Part shown: piece after piece, positions 36,019 through 45,753 of the stretch
Position numbering within the stretch: the first letter of the stretch is position 1
Layout of the letters: every line of letters begins with the position of its first letter
Program-made: the position numbers and the translations under genes
The notes under the pieces: model-generated
What the model saw: the letters and a program-made list of their open reading frames with translations, nothing else
Told to the model about the DNA's origin: nothing
The model's database searches: none
Assembly (NCBI RefSeq): GCF_900162665.1
Contig: NZ_LT727809.1
Location: 579,229-643,228, forward strand
Length of the DNA: 64,000 nucleotides
Reading direction: 5' to 3'
Origin: Oceanobacillus sojae
GTDB taxonomy: Bacteria; Bacillota; Bacilli; Bacillales; Amphibacillaceae

Positions 36019-37176
36019 GTGAAGAAATCTTCTACTCTATTATTTGTATGCCTTCTGTTTCTCTTGGCAGCTTGTTCCAATAATAACAAGGAAGAGCAGA
36101 AAGATAATCAAGATGATACGGAACAAGAAGATGAACTTGAAGAAAAGGACAATAAAGAAAATCTGGATCCGGCAACAGGGCTTTTCATGGAGTTTATAAA
36201 AGAAAATAAGGACTCTGAGCGGGTTGCTTTTTTAGCCAGCTGGAATGATAAACCAATAGCGGAAATTAATCCGGATCTAGCTCTTCCGCTAGCCAGTGTT
36301 GTCAAAATAGTTATTGCGATTGAATTCGCCAGTCAAGCGGAAGAAGGGAAAATCGACCCTTCAGAAATGATATCTATGGAAGAAGTGGATAAGTATTATT
36401 TTGCTAATACAGACGGCGGAGCACACGAAGCCTGGAAGAACACTCTGGGGGGCGGGGAAGGGCAGGTCTCCCTGGAACAAATTGCACAAGGAATGATGGA
36501 TTACAGCTCTAATGCAAATACAGATTATTTAATAGAACGATTGGGGCTGGAAGAAGTAAATAATCGGGTTGAGGAATTAGATTTAAATAACCATGATCCG
36601 ATTTATCCGTTAACAGCAAGTATTGCAATTCCGGAGAGAGTATTGGAAGAGAATAATTTAGAAGAAGATGAATTAGAAGCAGCATTACGTGATTTAGATG
36701 ATGATGCTTACCGGCAGATAGCTGTCGATCTTTTTGAAGAATGGCAGGAGAAACCATTAAGTGTAGAGGAAAAAGAAAAAACTGTTGCATTAGTGGATAT
36801 GCCGATTCAGAAAGTCTGGTCTGATCGATTGACTCATGCAACAGCGGAAGACTATCATAAAATCATGGCTATGCTGAATAAAAAAGAGCATTACTCCGAT
36901 GCTTTTTATGAAGAATTGGATGCTATTTTCAGCCTGGAACTAGAAAATGAAGCAATTGAACGTGCGGCACAAAAAGGCGGGAGTACTGCTTTTGTTTTAA
37001 ATCAGGCTGTATATGCAGAAGACAAGGCAGGAAATCGTTTAGAGATGATTTTATTTACAAATGATCTTAATCTTTCTGAGTTGGAGGTTGCTGCTATGCA
37101 AGTGCAGGCTTTGACGGATAAATTAGTAAATGAGGAAGATTTTCGTGAGGAAGTCAGAGATACATTAGCTGAATAA
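36019..37176 (+). CDS. Lipoprotein with class A beta-lactamase-like fold (serine hydrolase)
   Basis: Secreted lipoprotein of 385 residues: lipobox LLAAC with Cys19, then an acidic low-complexity linker (20-50). The catalytic domain has SVVK (Ser93, Lys96), an SSN triad (DYSSNANTDYL) and KGGST near residue 319 in place of the usual KTG. These are the elements of the beta-lactamase/transpeptidase fold, but KGG is not the antibiotic-resistance norm, so penicillin hydrolysis should not be assumed. GTG start with GGAAAGGATG upstream, directly after the ABC exporter genes. Confidence 0.82.
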   Translation: MKKSSTLLFVCLLFLLAACSNNNKEEQKDNQDDTEQEDELEEKDNKENLDPATGLFMEFIKENKDSERVAFLASWNDKPIAEINPDLALPLASVVKIVIAIEFASQAEEGKIDPSEMISMEEVDKYYFANTDGGAHEAWKNTLGGGEGQVSLEQIAQGMMDYSSNANTDYLIERLGLEEVNNRVEELDLNNHDPIYPLTASIAIPERVLEENNLEEDELEAALRDLDDDAYRQIAVDLFEEWQEKPLSVEEKEKTVALVDMPIQKVWSDRLTHATAEDYHKIMAMLNKKEHYSDAFYEELDAIFSLELENEAIERAAQKGGSTAFVLNQAVYAEDKAGNRLEMILFTNDLNLSELEVAAMQVQALTDKLVNEEDFREEVRDTLAE

Positions 37177-37188
37177 TGATAATGATAT

Positions 37189-37233
37189 AATCCCCCTGAC
37201 GCTGGCAATTTGCACCGTATTAGGGGGGGTTTG
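37189..37233 (+). terminator. Probable terminator after the lipoprotein gene
   Basis: AATCCCCCT (37189-37197) pairs with a G7 run (37222-37231 region) and ends in TTT. The T run is short, so efficiency is uncertain. Confidence 0.6.
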
Positions 37234-37328
37234 AATGAGATAGTAAAGAAATGAACAGGAGACATTTGCCTGAGAGAATGAAAAAATGAGAGATAATAAA
37301 AATAAACTGAGAAAAGTGGTGCAGGTCA

Positions 37329-37775
37329 ATGTCAATTTATATTGAAGAAGTAAATAAGGAAAATTGGAGAGAAATTGCTGCATTAGAAGTAACTGAAAAT
37401 CAAAAAGACTTTATGGAAAGTGTATCATTTTGTTTAGCAGAAAGCTTTATTGAACAGCTCACAACATCGCTTGGCTTGTATGATGACAATCAACCGGTTG
37501 GCTATGCCATGGTCGGCTTTTATTTTGATGAAAAAAGAAGCGTCTGGTTTGATCGTTTTATGATTGACCGTCGTTTTCAAGGGCAAGGCTATGCAAAACA
37601 GTTTATCCCATTAATTGAAAAATACATTAGAGAGCATTATGATGTGCAAATCATACGTTTAAGCTTTGTGCCGGGAAACAATCCGGCTGAACAATTATAT
37701 AAAAAGCATGGTTTTGTACGGACAGGGGAGTATGATCCAGAAGGAGAAATTATAATGGAGAAGCATTTTAGATAA
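37329..37775 (+). CDS. GNAT family N-acetyltransferase (BltD/SpeG-like)
   Basis: A 148-residue single-domain acetyltransferase. The acetyl-CoA pyrophosphate loop is RRFQGQGYAKQF (family pattern Q/R-x-x-G-x-G/A), preceded by the beta-strand pair WFDRFMIDRRF and followed by the PAEQLYKKHGF motif. Length and the N-terminal IEEVNKENWREIAALEV resemble the Bacillus spermidine acetyltransferase BltD, so a polyamine is a plausible substrate, not a proven one. RBS GTGGTGCAGG upstream is modest. Confidence 0.8.
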   Translation: MSIYIEEVNKENWREIAALEVTENQKDFMESVSFCLAESFIEQLTTSLGLYDDNQPVGYAMVGFYFDEKRSVWFDRFMIDRRFQGQGYAKQFIPLIEKYIREHYDVQIIRLSFVPGNNPAEQLYKKHGFVRTGEYDPEGEIIMEKHFR

Positions 37776-38159
37776 CCATAATTATATTATGTAAACTTAA
37801 TGGCTTGAATATTATTTTCTATTATTAAAACCTGGCAGGGCCCCTCAAAAATGAATTTAAATTTTACGCAGGAGTATTTAGAGACGGTATCACGCCAGTC
37901 TAGACGAAAGGGTTAAAGGCTAAGAAGTTATTACATTAAAAATCGAACAGCTGGATTAGAAATGGAATGGTATCTCAGTAAGAGGTATCATTCTATTTTT
38001 GTATTTAGCAGGAGCCTCTTCATTATTGGAAAAGCACTGGCGCGGAGGTTTAGAAGTACATAGACCCTAAGTCTTAGACAAAGATATTTCTCAGGCTCAT
38101 TACGCAAAAAGCAGGTGCGCGATAAGATAAAGATACAATAACGAAAGGAGGAAAACGAA
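37776..38159 (+). promoter_or_regulatory. Control region upstream of the lia-type operon
   Basis: About 380 bases without a gene. Two related palindromes stand out: GTCTAGAC (37898-37905) and GTCTTAGAC (38071-38079, within CTAAGTCTTAG). The second lies about 55 bases before a TACAAT (38134-38139) that lacks a good -35, the arrangement of an activator-dependent promoter. LiaR/VraR-type regulators bind inverted sites at such positions; assignment of these sites to LiaR is inference. Confidence 0.4.
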
Positions 38160-38513
38160 ATGAAAAAATTCATGTTATTTATCGGAGGACTTGTCGCAGT
38201 GCTGATACTTCTGGCAAACCTTGGTCCGATGATATTACTTGCATTAAGCGTATGGCTGCTCTATATATGCTTTAAAAAATTTATGAGTACAGATTCAACC
38301 GCTGCAAAAGTAGGCTGGGTGATTGCAGGATTGATCGTATTAAGCATCACGTTCTCTAATATCTATGCCGTTTTAGGTGTTGCAGCAGCTTATGCACTTT
38401 ACCTAATCTATAAAAATTGGAACACATCGGAAAGCTCTGTTGTCCATGAAATAAAGGAAGAGGCTGATCCATTTACAAATTTTGAAAAACAGTGGGCAGA
38501 GTTAAATAAATAA
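38160..38513 (+). CDS. liaI: Small membrane protein, LiaI-like
   Basis: A 117-residue protein with three or four hydrophobic helices and a charged C-terminal tail ending FTNFEKQWAELNK. It is named by position: first of five genes that read LiaI-LiaH-LiaF-LiaS-LiaR. In B. subtilis LiaI is the membrane anchor that holds the PspA-like LiaH at stressed membranes, and the C-tail here could do this. AAAGGAGG precedes the ATG. Sequence identity to B. subtilis LiaI was not evident by eye. Confidence 0.7.
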   Translation: MKKFMLFIGGLVAVLILLANLGPMILLALSVWLLYICFKKFMSTDSTAAKVGWVIAGLIVLSITFSNIYAVLGVAAAYALYLIYKNWNTSESSVVHEIKEEADPFTNFEKQWAELNK

Positions 38514-38542
38514 AATAACGAAATTTAAAGGAGAGATGGATA

Positions 38543-39178
38543 ATGTCAACAAATATTTTCACTCGAATGAAGGATTCGATTTCAGCAGACTTACACACAA
38601 TGATGGACAAAAAGGAACAAAAAAATCCTATTGCTGCACTTAATCATTATTTGCGCCAAAGTGAACAGGAAAAAGAAAAGGTAAGAAAGCTGATTGACCG
38701 CCAATATAAATTAAAAGAAGAGTTTGCACGGGAGTATTTGAAAGCACAGGACCTTGCTGATAAACGCCTGAAACAAGCACAGATCGCAGAGCGTGCCCAG
38801 GAAGAGGAAATGCACGAATTTGCATTAAAAGAGCATGAAGAGTATCAAAACCGTGCAGATCGCATGAAAGCATCCAGAGAAGAAGCTATTACCCAGCTTG
38901 AAAATCTGGAGCAGAAATATGAAGAAATGAAGCATCGCTTAAAGGATATGCACCTGCGCCGTATGGAGTTAATGGGACGTGAAAATATCGCGAAAGCAAA
39001 CCATCAAATTAACAGAGTAGTGGAAGAGTCACCAGAAAAACCTTTCTCGAAATTTGAAGAAATGGAACAATATATTGAAAATCTGGAATACAGAGTAAAC
39101 AGCTCATACTATCAAAGCACATTCGATAATAAAATTGCAGCTATTGAAAAGAAATTAGAAGAAAAGGAAAATGAATAA
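38543..39178 (+). CDS. liaH: PspA/IM30 family phage-shock protein, LiaH-like
   Basis: Coiled-coil peripheral membrane protein of 211 residues. From residue 25 to the end it is almost entirely charged heptad repeats, beginning NPIAALNHYLRQSEQEKEKVRKL, the standard PspA N-terminal signature (shown here as residues 24-46). PspA/LiaH proteins form large oligomers that stabilise damaged membranes. It begins 29 bases after the LiaI-like gene with AAAGGAGAG as SD and is followed by a strong hairpin that probably limits readthrough into the sensor genes. Confidence 0.9.
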   Translation: MSTNIFTRMKDSISADLHTMMDKKEQKNPIAALNHYLRQSEQEKEKVRKLIDRQYKLKEEFAREYLKAQDLADKRLKQAQIAERAQEEEMHEFALKEHEEYQNRADRMKASREEAITQLENLEQKYEEMKHRLKDMHLRRMELMGRENIAKANHQINRVVEESPEKPFSKFEEMEQYIENLEYRVNSSYYQSTFDNKIAAIEKKLEEKENE

Positions 39179-39219
39179 ACTCAGAATTTGTAGGGTGAAT
39201 TAGAAAATCATGATATACT

Positions 39220-39252
39220 TATACTGGCGCAGATTGTTCTTGCGCCAGTATA
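39220..39252 (+). terminator. Hairpin between liaH and liaF (partial terminator or processing site)
   Basis: Perfect 12-base arms TATACTGGCGCA (39220-39231) and TGCGCCAGTATA (39241-39252) with a 9-base loop, followed by GTTTACAT and no proper T run. It would allow abundant liaIH RNA with limited readthrough into liaFSR. Confidence 0.7.
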
Positions 39253-39283
39253 GTTTACATAATAATGAAAGGAGAATGGAAGG

Positions 39284-40018
39284 ATGTATAAACAGCTCAG
39301 CACGAGAAATTTAAACTGGATATGGATTACCGTCGCCATTCTTCTTGTTTTTGAAATCGTCTTTTTCCATGGCGGTTCACTGATATCAGCGTTAATTTCC
39401 GGCTTCTTTGTTTACTTCAGCTGGAAAAGACTGCATTCACTCGGCTGGAAGATTGTGTTCGCAATTGCTGCAATATCCTTCGTTCTAAACGTTTTTAATT
39501 TATTGGCGGTTCGATTTTTAATTGTTGTTGCTATTGTTTTCTTTATTTTAAATTATATCAAATCGACGAAAGAACCCAGTAAAGAAAAACCGGAGCTTCC
39601 GAATAAAGCAAGCTTGAAAGACGACGAACCTCTTGTTCAGGTTGATAATTTATTTGATGAACGCTTTTTTGATGATTTTCGGACGGAGGAAACAGCTTAT
39701 CAATGGAAGGATGTCAATATGCACGGCATTTATGGTGACCGTGTGATTGATTTAAGTAATACTGTGCTGCCTTATGATACGGCAATTATCTCTATCCGGC
39801 ATCTTGTAGGCAATATTGAGATTTACGTTCCTTATGAAATAGAGGTCAGTATTCATCATAGTTCTATATTCGGCAGAGCATCCATTTTTGGAGAATATCA
39901 CGGCCGGCTAATGAATAAATCACTTCATTATGAAACAAAAAATTATAATACAGCTCATCAAAGAGTAAAAATTGTCACATCTTTATTTTCCGGAGACATT
40001 GAGGTGAAACGCATATGA
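39284..40018 (+). CDS. liaF: LiaF-like regulator of the LiaSR two-component system
   Basis: A 244-residue membrane protein: N-terminal helices (about 12-90) and a cytoplasmic C-terminal domain of the cell-wall-active antibiotic response type (DLSNTVLPYDTAIISIRHLVGNIEIYVPYEIEV region, residues about 155-190). LiaF keeps the LiaS kinase inactive until the envelope is stressed. SD AAAGGAG upstream. The stop overlaps the start of the kinase (ATGA). A LiaG gene, present in B. subtilis, is absent here. Confidence 0.87.
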   Translation: MYKQLSTRNLNWIWITVAILLVFEIVFFHGGSLISALISGFFVYFSWKRLHSLGWKIVFAIAAISFVLNVFNLLAVRFLIVVAIVFFILNYIKSTKEPSKEKPELPNKASLKDDEPLVQVDNLFDERFFDDFRTEETAYQWKDVNMHGIYGDRVIDLSNTVLPYDTAIISIRHLVGNIEIYVPYEIEVSIHHSSIFGRASIFGEYHGRLMNKSLHYETKNYNTAHQRVKIVTSLFSGDIEVKRI

Positions 40019-41067
40019 ATACGATTATCCGTTTTGTTCTCTTGTCTATCGCCTGCAGCTTTGTTCTGGCTATTGCCGCAGTTTTAACGACCTTCGTTAC
40101 CTTCTCCGTAAATGAGTCAGCGGGCTGGAGTGCACTTTGGGAAGGGCAAATTGGAGGTGTTTCTTTTCTTCTGACAGTTCTGGCTTTTGTGATTATCTTC
40201 GGTTCCATAGTCGGTGCAATTATTGGCTGGTATTGGAAGGGAAATTTGAAAAAAATTGAAAAAATGCTTACAGGCATTATTAAAGGAGAAAGACATCCTG
40301 ATACAGAAGAAATACCAAAAGAACTGGAACCAATCTCTGTGCGAATGAATCAGGTTCAGGAGAAGCTGCGTGCACAAACGGAGCATGCACAAAAGATTGC
40401 TACAGAAAGAGCAAACGAAAGGGAACAGAGTTTGCAGGAAGTAGTTGTACAAGAAAGAAATCGTTTAGCCCGGGAACTGCATGACTCCGTGAGTCAGCAG
40501 CTTTTTGCAGCTTCTATGCTGATGTCAGCAATTAATGAGGCAGGATCAGCTGAGGATGCAACATTAAATAAACAGTTAAATATGGTGGAAAAAATGATTC
40601 ACCAATCACAATTGGAAATGCGTGCACTTCTTCTGCACTTACGGCCGGTTGACTTAAAGGGAAAGACATTGCAGGAGGGCGTAGAGGGGCTTTTAAGAGA
40701 ATTGACACAAAAAGTACCTTTAGAAATCGATGCAAAAATAGAAGCATTTCAAGTTGATAAAGGGGTAGAGGACCAGCTATTCCGTATCTTTCAGGAATCT
40801 ATCTCCAATACGCTGCGTCATGCGAAGGCTGAAAATCTGCAGATATTATTACTGGAACGGGATGAAAATATTATTATGCGCGTGGTTGACGATGGAGTCG
40901 GGTTCGAGACAGAAGCTGTTAAAACAAGCTCGTACGGAATGCAGAATATGCGTGAACGTGCTTACGAGGTTGGCGGTACTTTGAAAATTATCAGTCTGCC
41001 GAATGAAGGCACGCGTTTGGAAGTAAAAGTCCCTATTTTAAGAAAGGAGCATAACCCTGATGATTAA
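40015..41067 (+). CDS. liaS: Sensor histidine kinase, LiaS-like
   Basis: NarL-group sensor kinase of 350 residues: two transmembrane helices (about 7-30 and 48-75) with a very short extracytoplasmic loop, a HAMP-like linker, then HisKA_3 dimerisation with His156 in [15 protein letters not shown], and an HATPase domain with NTLRHAKAE (N box) and VDDGVGFE (G1). The tiny outer loop fits an intramembrane-sensing kinase of cell-wall antibiotics. Overlaps liaF by 4 and liaR by 8 bases. Confidence 0.92.
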   Translation: MNTIIRFVLLSIACSFVLAIAAVLTTFVTFSVNESAGWSALWEGQIGGVSFLLTVLAFVIIFGSIVGAIIGWYWKGNLKKIEKMLTGIIKGERHPDTEEIPKELEPISVRMNQVQEKLRAQTEHAQKIATERANEREQSLQEVVVQERNRLARELHDSVSQQLFAASMLMSAINEAGSAEDATLNKQLNMVEKMIHQSQLEMRALLLHLRPVDLKGKTLQEGVEGLLRELTQKVPLEIDAKIEAFQVDKGVEDQLFRIFQESISNTLRHAKAENLQILLLERDENIIMRVVDDGVGFETEAVKTSSYGMQNMRERAYEVGGTLKIISLPNEGTRLEVKVPILRKEHNPDD

Positions 41068-41692
41068 AGTTTTATTTGTCGATGATCATGAAATGGTGCG
41101 AATCGGCGTGTCCGCGTATTTATCTTCACAGCCGGATATTGACGTAGTTGCAGAAGCAGACGACGGTTCCCGTGCTATTGACCTGGCATTAGAGCTTCGC
41201 CCGGATATTATTTTAATGGATCTTGTGATGAAGGAAATGGATGGAATTGAAGCAACAAAGAAAATTATTGAATCCTGGCCGGAAGCAAAGATTATTATCG
41301 TTACCAGCTTTTTAGATGATGAGAAGGTATATCCGGCACTAGAAGCAGGAGCAACCAGCTATATGCTGAAAACATCAAAAGCGGGCGAAATTGCCAAAGC
41401 GATTCGTGCTACATACGAAGGGCAATCTATCCTGGAACCGGAAGTTACCGGGAAAATTATGAATCGTATGCGCACAAAGCGGGAGACCGTGTTACATGAA
41501 CAGTTAACTGGAAGAGAAAAGGAAATATTATTATTAATGGCAAAAGGGAAATCGAATCAGGAAATTGCCGATGAGCTGTTTATCGCATTAAAAACAGTGA
41601 AAGTGCATGTCAGCAATATTCTAGGGAAATTGGAAGTTCACGATCGTACACAGGCCGTAATTTATGCTTTTCAAAATAAGCTGGTAGAGTAG
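41060..41692 (+). CDS. liaR: Response regulator, LiaR-like
   Basis: A 210-residue NarL/FixJ-type regulator. Receiver: acidic pair DD (8-9), phosphoacceptor Asp54 in ILMDLVM, Lys in the MLKTSKAG segment. C-terminal LuxR-type helix-turn-helix: [40 protein letters not shown] (about 150-189, quoted here as a span). It starts within the end of liaS. Expected to bind the palindromes upstream of the operon, giving positive feedback. Confidence 0.92.
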   Translation: MIKVLFVDDHEMVRIGVSAYLSSQPDIDVVAEADDGSRAIDLALELRPDIILMDLVMKEMDGIEATKKIIESWPEAKIIIVTSFLDDEKVYPALEAGATSYMLKTSKAGEIAKAIRATYEGQSILEPEVTGKIMNRMRTKRETVLHEQLTGREKEILLLMAKGKSNQEIADELFIALKTVKVHVSNILGKLEVHDRTQAVIYAFQNKLVE

Positions 41693-41760
41693 TATTTTGG
41701 CATATGACCAGTATATAAAAAATGAAAAGGGAACGATAGTTTTAGGAAAATGGTGATATT

Positions 41761-42531
41761 ATGATAAATAAAGAAATGATGGATGCTTCTATTAAAAAGA
41801 AGGAGGCAGTGAAATTTCTAAAAAACGATGAAAAATCTCTCAAAGAAAAAAGTCTGGAAGAAATATTAGCTGCACGGTCGCAGTATCCTGTGGAATCAGC
41901 TGAATGGGAGTATTTAAATAAGATTAAATCGGGAATTTTACAAAAGAAAAAACCAAGTACTGCAGAAAAAATATTATATTTTAAAGAAGCCGACTTAGAC
42001 AGTATTCCATGGGGATTTAGTAAAGCAGATAAACTCCCTTCTATAGATTATAGAATTGCAGAACGCAGTTTACTGGAGTACCACCCGGATCAAAGGCATC
42101 CGATCCCGTATGTCGCTGTAAGATATGAAGAAGCGTATTTCTTTATTTTACGCGGAGCAGGTGTCGGGGAAAGCAGGCTGGCAGGAAGGAAAGGACTGCT
42201 TGGGGGACACGTCGGAGAAATGGATGCAGTACCCGGGGATATTCAGAGTTCAATTGTAAACGGACTTTGGCGTGAGCTGGAGGAAGAAGCAGGGATAAAA
42301 GCAGAAATGGTTAAAAAGCTGGAGATGAAAGGTATAATTAAATCAAACGATGGTGTTGATAGTGATCATCTGGGCATTGTTTATGAAATTGAATTAAATA
42401 ATAAAGATATTCAATCAGAAGAAGAAGAGCTCACCGGAATATGGATGACTAAAGACGAATTGAAACAACATTTTGAGGCATTTGAGTCATGGTCCAAATT
42501 AGTTGTTTCTAACCTTGTACTTTCCAATTAG
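41761..42531 (+). CDS. NUDIX hydrolase-like protein
   Basis: A 256-residue protein with an extra N-terminal region of about 110 residues, then a Nudix domain. The Nudix box is seen as RELEEEAGI (about 177-185) preceded by GLLGGHVGE. The spacing from the glycine to the REL block is longer than the standard G-x5-E-x7-REL, so it may be an atypical member. Length and the HPIPYVAVRYEEAYFFILRG lead-in are shared with uncharacterised Firmicutes proteins. The weak SD and ATG at 41761 are acceptable. Substrate unknown. Confidence 0.75.
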   Translation: MINKEMMDASIKKKEAVKFLKNDEKSLKEKSLEEILAARSQYPVESAEWEYLNKIKSGILQKKKPSTAEKILYFKEADLDSIPWGFSKADKLPSIDYRIAERSLLEYHPDQRHPIPYVAVRYEEAYFFILRGAGVGESRLAGRKGLLGGHVGEMDAVPGDIQSSIVNGLWRELEEEAGIKAEMVKKLEMKGIIKSNDGVDSDHLGIVYEIELNNKDIQSEEEELTGIWMTKDELKQHFEAFESWSKLVVSNLVLSN

Positions 42532-42549
42532 AGCTGCTGTGATTTAATT

Positions 42550-42592
42550 AAGGGGATATATGCTTATTAGATAAGATGTATTTCCCCTTTAG
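42550..42592 (+). terminator. Possible terminator after the NUDIX gene
   Basis: AAGGGGA (42550-42556) pairs with TCCCCTT (42583-42589), with partial extension through the loop; the following T run is short. Confidence 0.45.
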
Positions 42593-42687
42593 TCTCTATA
42601 TAGAATATTTATCTGAATATTGGAATATTTAATTCTGACTGCAGGCAATTACATTTCAAAATAACCTAAAAAGAAGGAGGTAACTAT

Positions 42688-43725
42688 TTGGAATTAAAAA
42701 ATATTGACTTGGAAGAACGGATGAAGTTTTATCATGTTAATGGGTTGAGTATGACATTGTTTGAGAACAGTCAAATCAGCAGAATGGTAAATAAAGGCTT
42801 GCTGGAAGCTGAAAGCAATAGAGAAGTAAATGAAGATTCTATTTTTAATGCTTGTTCCATCAGCAAGTTTTTAGCAGGTATCCTTGCTATAAAATTGGTA
42901 GACGAAGGAATTCTACATTTAGATGAAGATGTAAATAAAAGACTTATTTCCTGGAAAGTACCGGAAAACGATCTTACTGAAAACCAGAAAGTTACATTAA
43001 GAAACTTATTAAGTCATCAATCTGGAATAATAGATCCTGAGGGCGGCTTTTCTGAACTGGATCCACAAATAGGAATTCCTTCTATAGTTACATTATTAGA
43101 AGGAGAAACACCTTATTGTAGAGCCCCTATTAAAGTAAAGTGTGAACCCGAAAGTGAATTCCACTATTCGGATGCAGGCTTCTGTATTATTCAGCAATTG
43201 ATAGAAGATGTTATGGCAAAACCGTTTCATCAGATTATGAATGAGCAGGTATTTAAACCGCTTGGAATGAAAAACAGCTATTTAGATACAGCAAAGATGG
43301 AACTGGATAGAGGAAATTTTTCTTGCGGGCATAACAAAAACGGTGAATTAGTAAATGAAAAATACCCTATATATCCTTATCCGGCAGCTTCTGGATTATG
43401 GACAACCTCTATCGATTTAGCAAAATTAGTTCTTGAATTAATGCATGCTTTAAAAGGAGAAAGCAAAATAGGTATTTCGGAAAATATGGCAAAAGAAATG
43501 ATAACTCCGCAAAAGGGAAAAGGCTGGGCTGGATTAGGCGTGTTTCTTGAAGGATCTGGAGATGAACTGGAAATATCTTCGCTTGGCTGGGGCGTTGGCT
43601 TTCAATGTATGATGGCAGCATATCCGTATTCGGGAAAAGGTGCAGTGATCATGACAAATGCAGAATTAGGTGTCCATCAAATGGAAGGTATCATAGGAGA
43701 AATATATCAATCTCTTTTTTCTTAG
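42688..43725 (+). CDS. Serine hydrolase, beta-lactamase family (class C-like)
   Basis: A 345-residue cytoplasmic protein (no signal peptide) with the penicillin-binding-protein/class C beta-lactamase fold. The nucleophile motif is SISK (Ser57, Lys60) and the second motif FHYSDAGFC supplies the Tyr; LSHQSGIIDPEGG and the YPYPAASGLWTTSIDLAKL segment are usual for the family. TTG start with AAGAAGGAGG 8-9 bases upstream. Family roles include esterases and D-amino peptidases; no antibiotic role is implied. Confidence 0.85.
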   Translation: MELKNIDLEERMKFYHVNGLSMTLFENSQISRMVNKGLLEAESNREVNEDSIFNACSISKFLAGILAIKLVDEGILHLDEDVNKRLISWKVPENDLTENQKVTLRNLLSHQSGIIDPEGGFSELDPQIGIPSIVTLLEGETPYCRAPIKVKCEPESEFHYSDAGFCIIQQLIEDVMAKPFHQIMNEQVFKPLGMKNSYLDTAKMELDRGNFSCGHNKNGELVNEKYPIYPYPAASGLWTTSIDLAKLVLELMHALKGESKIGISENMAKEMITPQKGKGWAGLGVFLEGSGDELEISSLGWGVGFQCMMAAYPYSGKGAVIMTNAELGVHQMEGIIGEIYQSLFS

Positions 43726-43889
43726 AAAGTATTATATTATGAGAGAAGACAACCAGATAGAAGATTTTGCGAAGCGGTTGACAGATTAGAGAAGGGCTTT
43801 AGGATTATTCCTATTTGGCAGCTTCTTCTATTTTCTTTGATGCACAAACTTTTAAAGAATTTATCGGAAAATCATAACTTAAAAGAAAA

Positions 43890-43937
43890 TCATCATAAGA
43901 AAAGCTCAAATTATTTTTTGAGCTTTTCTTATGATAG
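43890..43937. terminator. Bidirectional terminator
   Basis: A 19-base stem (43892-43910 with 43917-43935; ends ATCATAAG / CTTATGAT) containing A and T runs. It serves the serine hydrolase on the plus strand and the DUF2207 gene on the minus strand. Confidence 0.85.
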
Positions 43938-43986
43938 ATAATTGATACAATATATTTTTTAAAGCTGGGGACCAAAGAGGTTTTAT

Positions 43987-45753
43987 CTAGCGGATTCCAC
44001 CTCCGCCTCCTCCACCAGCTCCGCCACCGCCGCCGACGCTTGTAATCCCGCCGTTGCCGCCTGACGCACTAACAGAGGAAGTACTGGAATGAAAGCCGCC
44101 GCTGGCTAAGCCTGTAGTCAAGATTGTACGGGCGTGGACAGTTCCATACCAGTAATTAAGGTATACCAAGTCCTCTTCATAGCTGTTTTCAGGAACTAAA
44201 GCCTCTAATTTTTTAGATACTTTATCACTTTTACCGAGTAAAACACTCCATAGCATCATATCTTTTAATGAAAGTGGCTTGGAAGCGTTCGTAAATTGAT
44301 TTATATCTGCTTCGCTTAAATAGTTATTAAATTGTATCAAACGGTCCGCCAGTTTGTCTCCCTCATCACTTGGTACCGTAATAGATTGTAAAAATCCGGC
44401 TGCCTTAATTTCTTTAAAAGAAAACAGTCCTTGCTGCTCCAGGTAAGCTTCGGAATAGTCCTTGAGATAATCAGCAAACGTACTGACTTCCTTCGCATAC
44501 TTTTTACTCCATTTTTGAATGGCGTCATCTGTCACGTTGCCATTTCGATCTGCAACGTCTAAAAGTATCGTCCATAGGCCGGTTTCATATGTTTTATCAT
44601 ATCTTTCGTCTTCGATTTGATCCGTCAGTTCTCCAAAGGTTGCTGGATGTTTATCCCGTTCATTTTTAAAATCGTTGATAGTAATGGTCGAACGATACTT
44701 TTTCCCGAAAACCTTACTTTTTTCTTCTGCTGCGATAGAGATTTTCTTATCCACTGACCATTTTAATAGATAAGCCTGGAAAATATCTTCAAAATAACCC
44801 AGTCGCATCTGAGTTAGAAGGGCACTTAAACCTGCATAGTCTTCTCCATCGAAAGGCACGGCTGCATATGTTTTGCCTTTATTTTCTGCCACTCGTTTAT
44901 GCAGTGGCTTCATTGCACCGGCTTCTCTTTTTACTTTATTGGTTTTAAGAATAATGAGGAGGGTTCCAATACCGATTAATAGTATAAAACCAACGACTAC
45001 GCTAATGATGATAATAGCTGCCCTGGAATTGTCACTTGAATTATAAGCAGAACCATCCATTGCTTCTTCTTGTTGTTCGGATAATGTCATGTCCTCTGTT
45101 TGTTGTGCTTGAAAGAAATCAGCCGGAAATTGTGTCAAAACAATCACATCTCCATCGACTTCACTATTTGATTCCCATACAATTCGGCCATCTTCAAGCT
45201 GCATGTCACTAGCAAAACCGAATCCCCAGAAATTTACCGTTTCCTGTGTAAAAGGCTGAAAACCGGAAATTTCAACTGTCAAATTTTGAGCAGGAACATC
45301 AGAAAAGGTATCGAAGTTCCAAAGCATTGCCTGCCCGTCATCTAAATTACGAACAAGATTAGAAAGCGTGTAGGTTATGGTATAGGAATTTTCACCGTAC
45401 TCTCCAGTCCCCCAAACTAACTCAACTCCATCAACATCAGGTATTGTTCCATATTTTCCAGTCTTTTCTTCCCGGGAAGCGTCGGAGTTCCAGTCAGGCT
45501 CCTCTGTAAATCCTTCAACGGAAAAATCCAATACTTCTGATCCCTCAAGATTGGACATATCGATGAAAAACTCCGTACCGCTATCTATATTCATTTGTCG
45601 GTGTTCGGTAACAACTCCTGAACCATCCTCCTGCAGCTCTACTTCAATATGTAAATCGTTCATCTGATTTTCCGCAAATGCCGTGAGTGTCAGTCCCATG
45701 TTAACTGTGATTACCAGCGCTATAGCAACAAGTAGCTTTGTCCACTTACTCAT
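43987..45753 (-). CDS. DUF2207 family membrane protein with glycine-rich tail
   Basis: A 588-residue protein: signal peptide (LLVAIALVITVNMG...TAFA, cleavage near residue 28), an extracytoplasmic N-terminal beta-rich DUF2207 domain (30-230), one transmembrane helix (about 247-270), a cytoplasmic helical region (290-550) and a C-terminal run of glycines (GGGGGAGGGGGGG) just before the stop. The family is widespread with no assigned function. ATG with SD GAGTGATGG, moderate. Confidence 0.85.
   Translation of the reverse strand: MSKWTKLLVAIALVITVNMGLTLTAFAENQMNDLHIEVELQEDGSGVVTEHRQMNIDSGTEFFIDMSNLEGSEVLDFSVEGFTEEPDWNSDASREEKTGKYGTIPDVDGVELVWGTGEYGENSYTITYTLSNLVRNLDDGQAMLWNFDTFSDVPAQNLTVEISGFQPFTQETVNFWGFGFASDMQLEDGRIVWESNSEVDGDVIVLTQFPADFFQAQQTEDMTLSEQQEEAMDGSAYNSSDNSRAAIIIISVVVGFILLIGIGTLLIILKTNKVKREAGAMKPLHKRVAENKGKTYAAVPFDGEDYAGLSALLTQMRLGYFEDIFQAYLLKWSVDKKISIAAEEKSKVFGKKYRSTITINDFKNERDKHPATFGELTDQIEDERYDKTYETGLWTILLDVADRNGNVTDDAIQKWSKKYAKEVSTFADYLKDYSEAYLEQQGLFSFKEIKAAGFLQSITVPSDEGDKLADRLIQFNNYLSEADINQFTNASKPLSLKDMMLWSVLLGKSDKVSKKLEALVPENSYEEDLVYLNYWYGTVHARTILTTGLASGGFHSSTSSVSASGGNGGITSVGGGGGAGGGGGGGIR

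Noticed and set aside
36019-37176. Calling the lipoprotein an antibiotic-resistance beta-lactamase
   Set aside because: The third motif is KGG and the family has many non-lactamase members, so resistance cannot be claimed.
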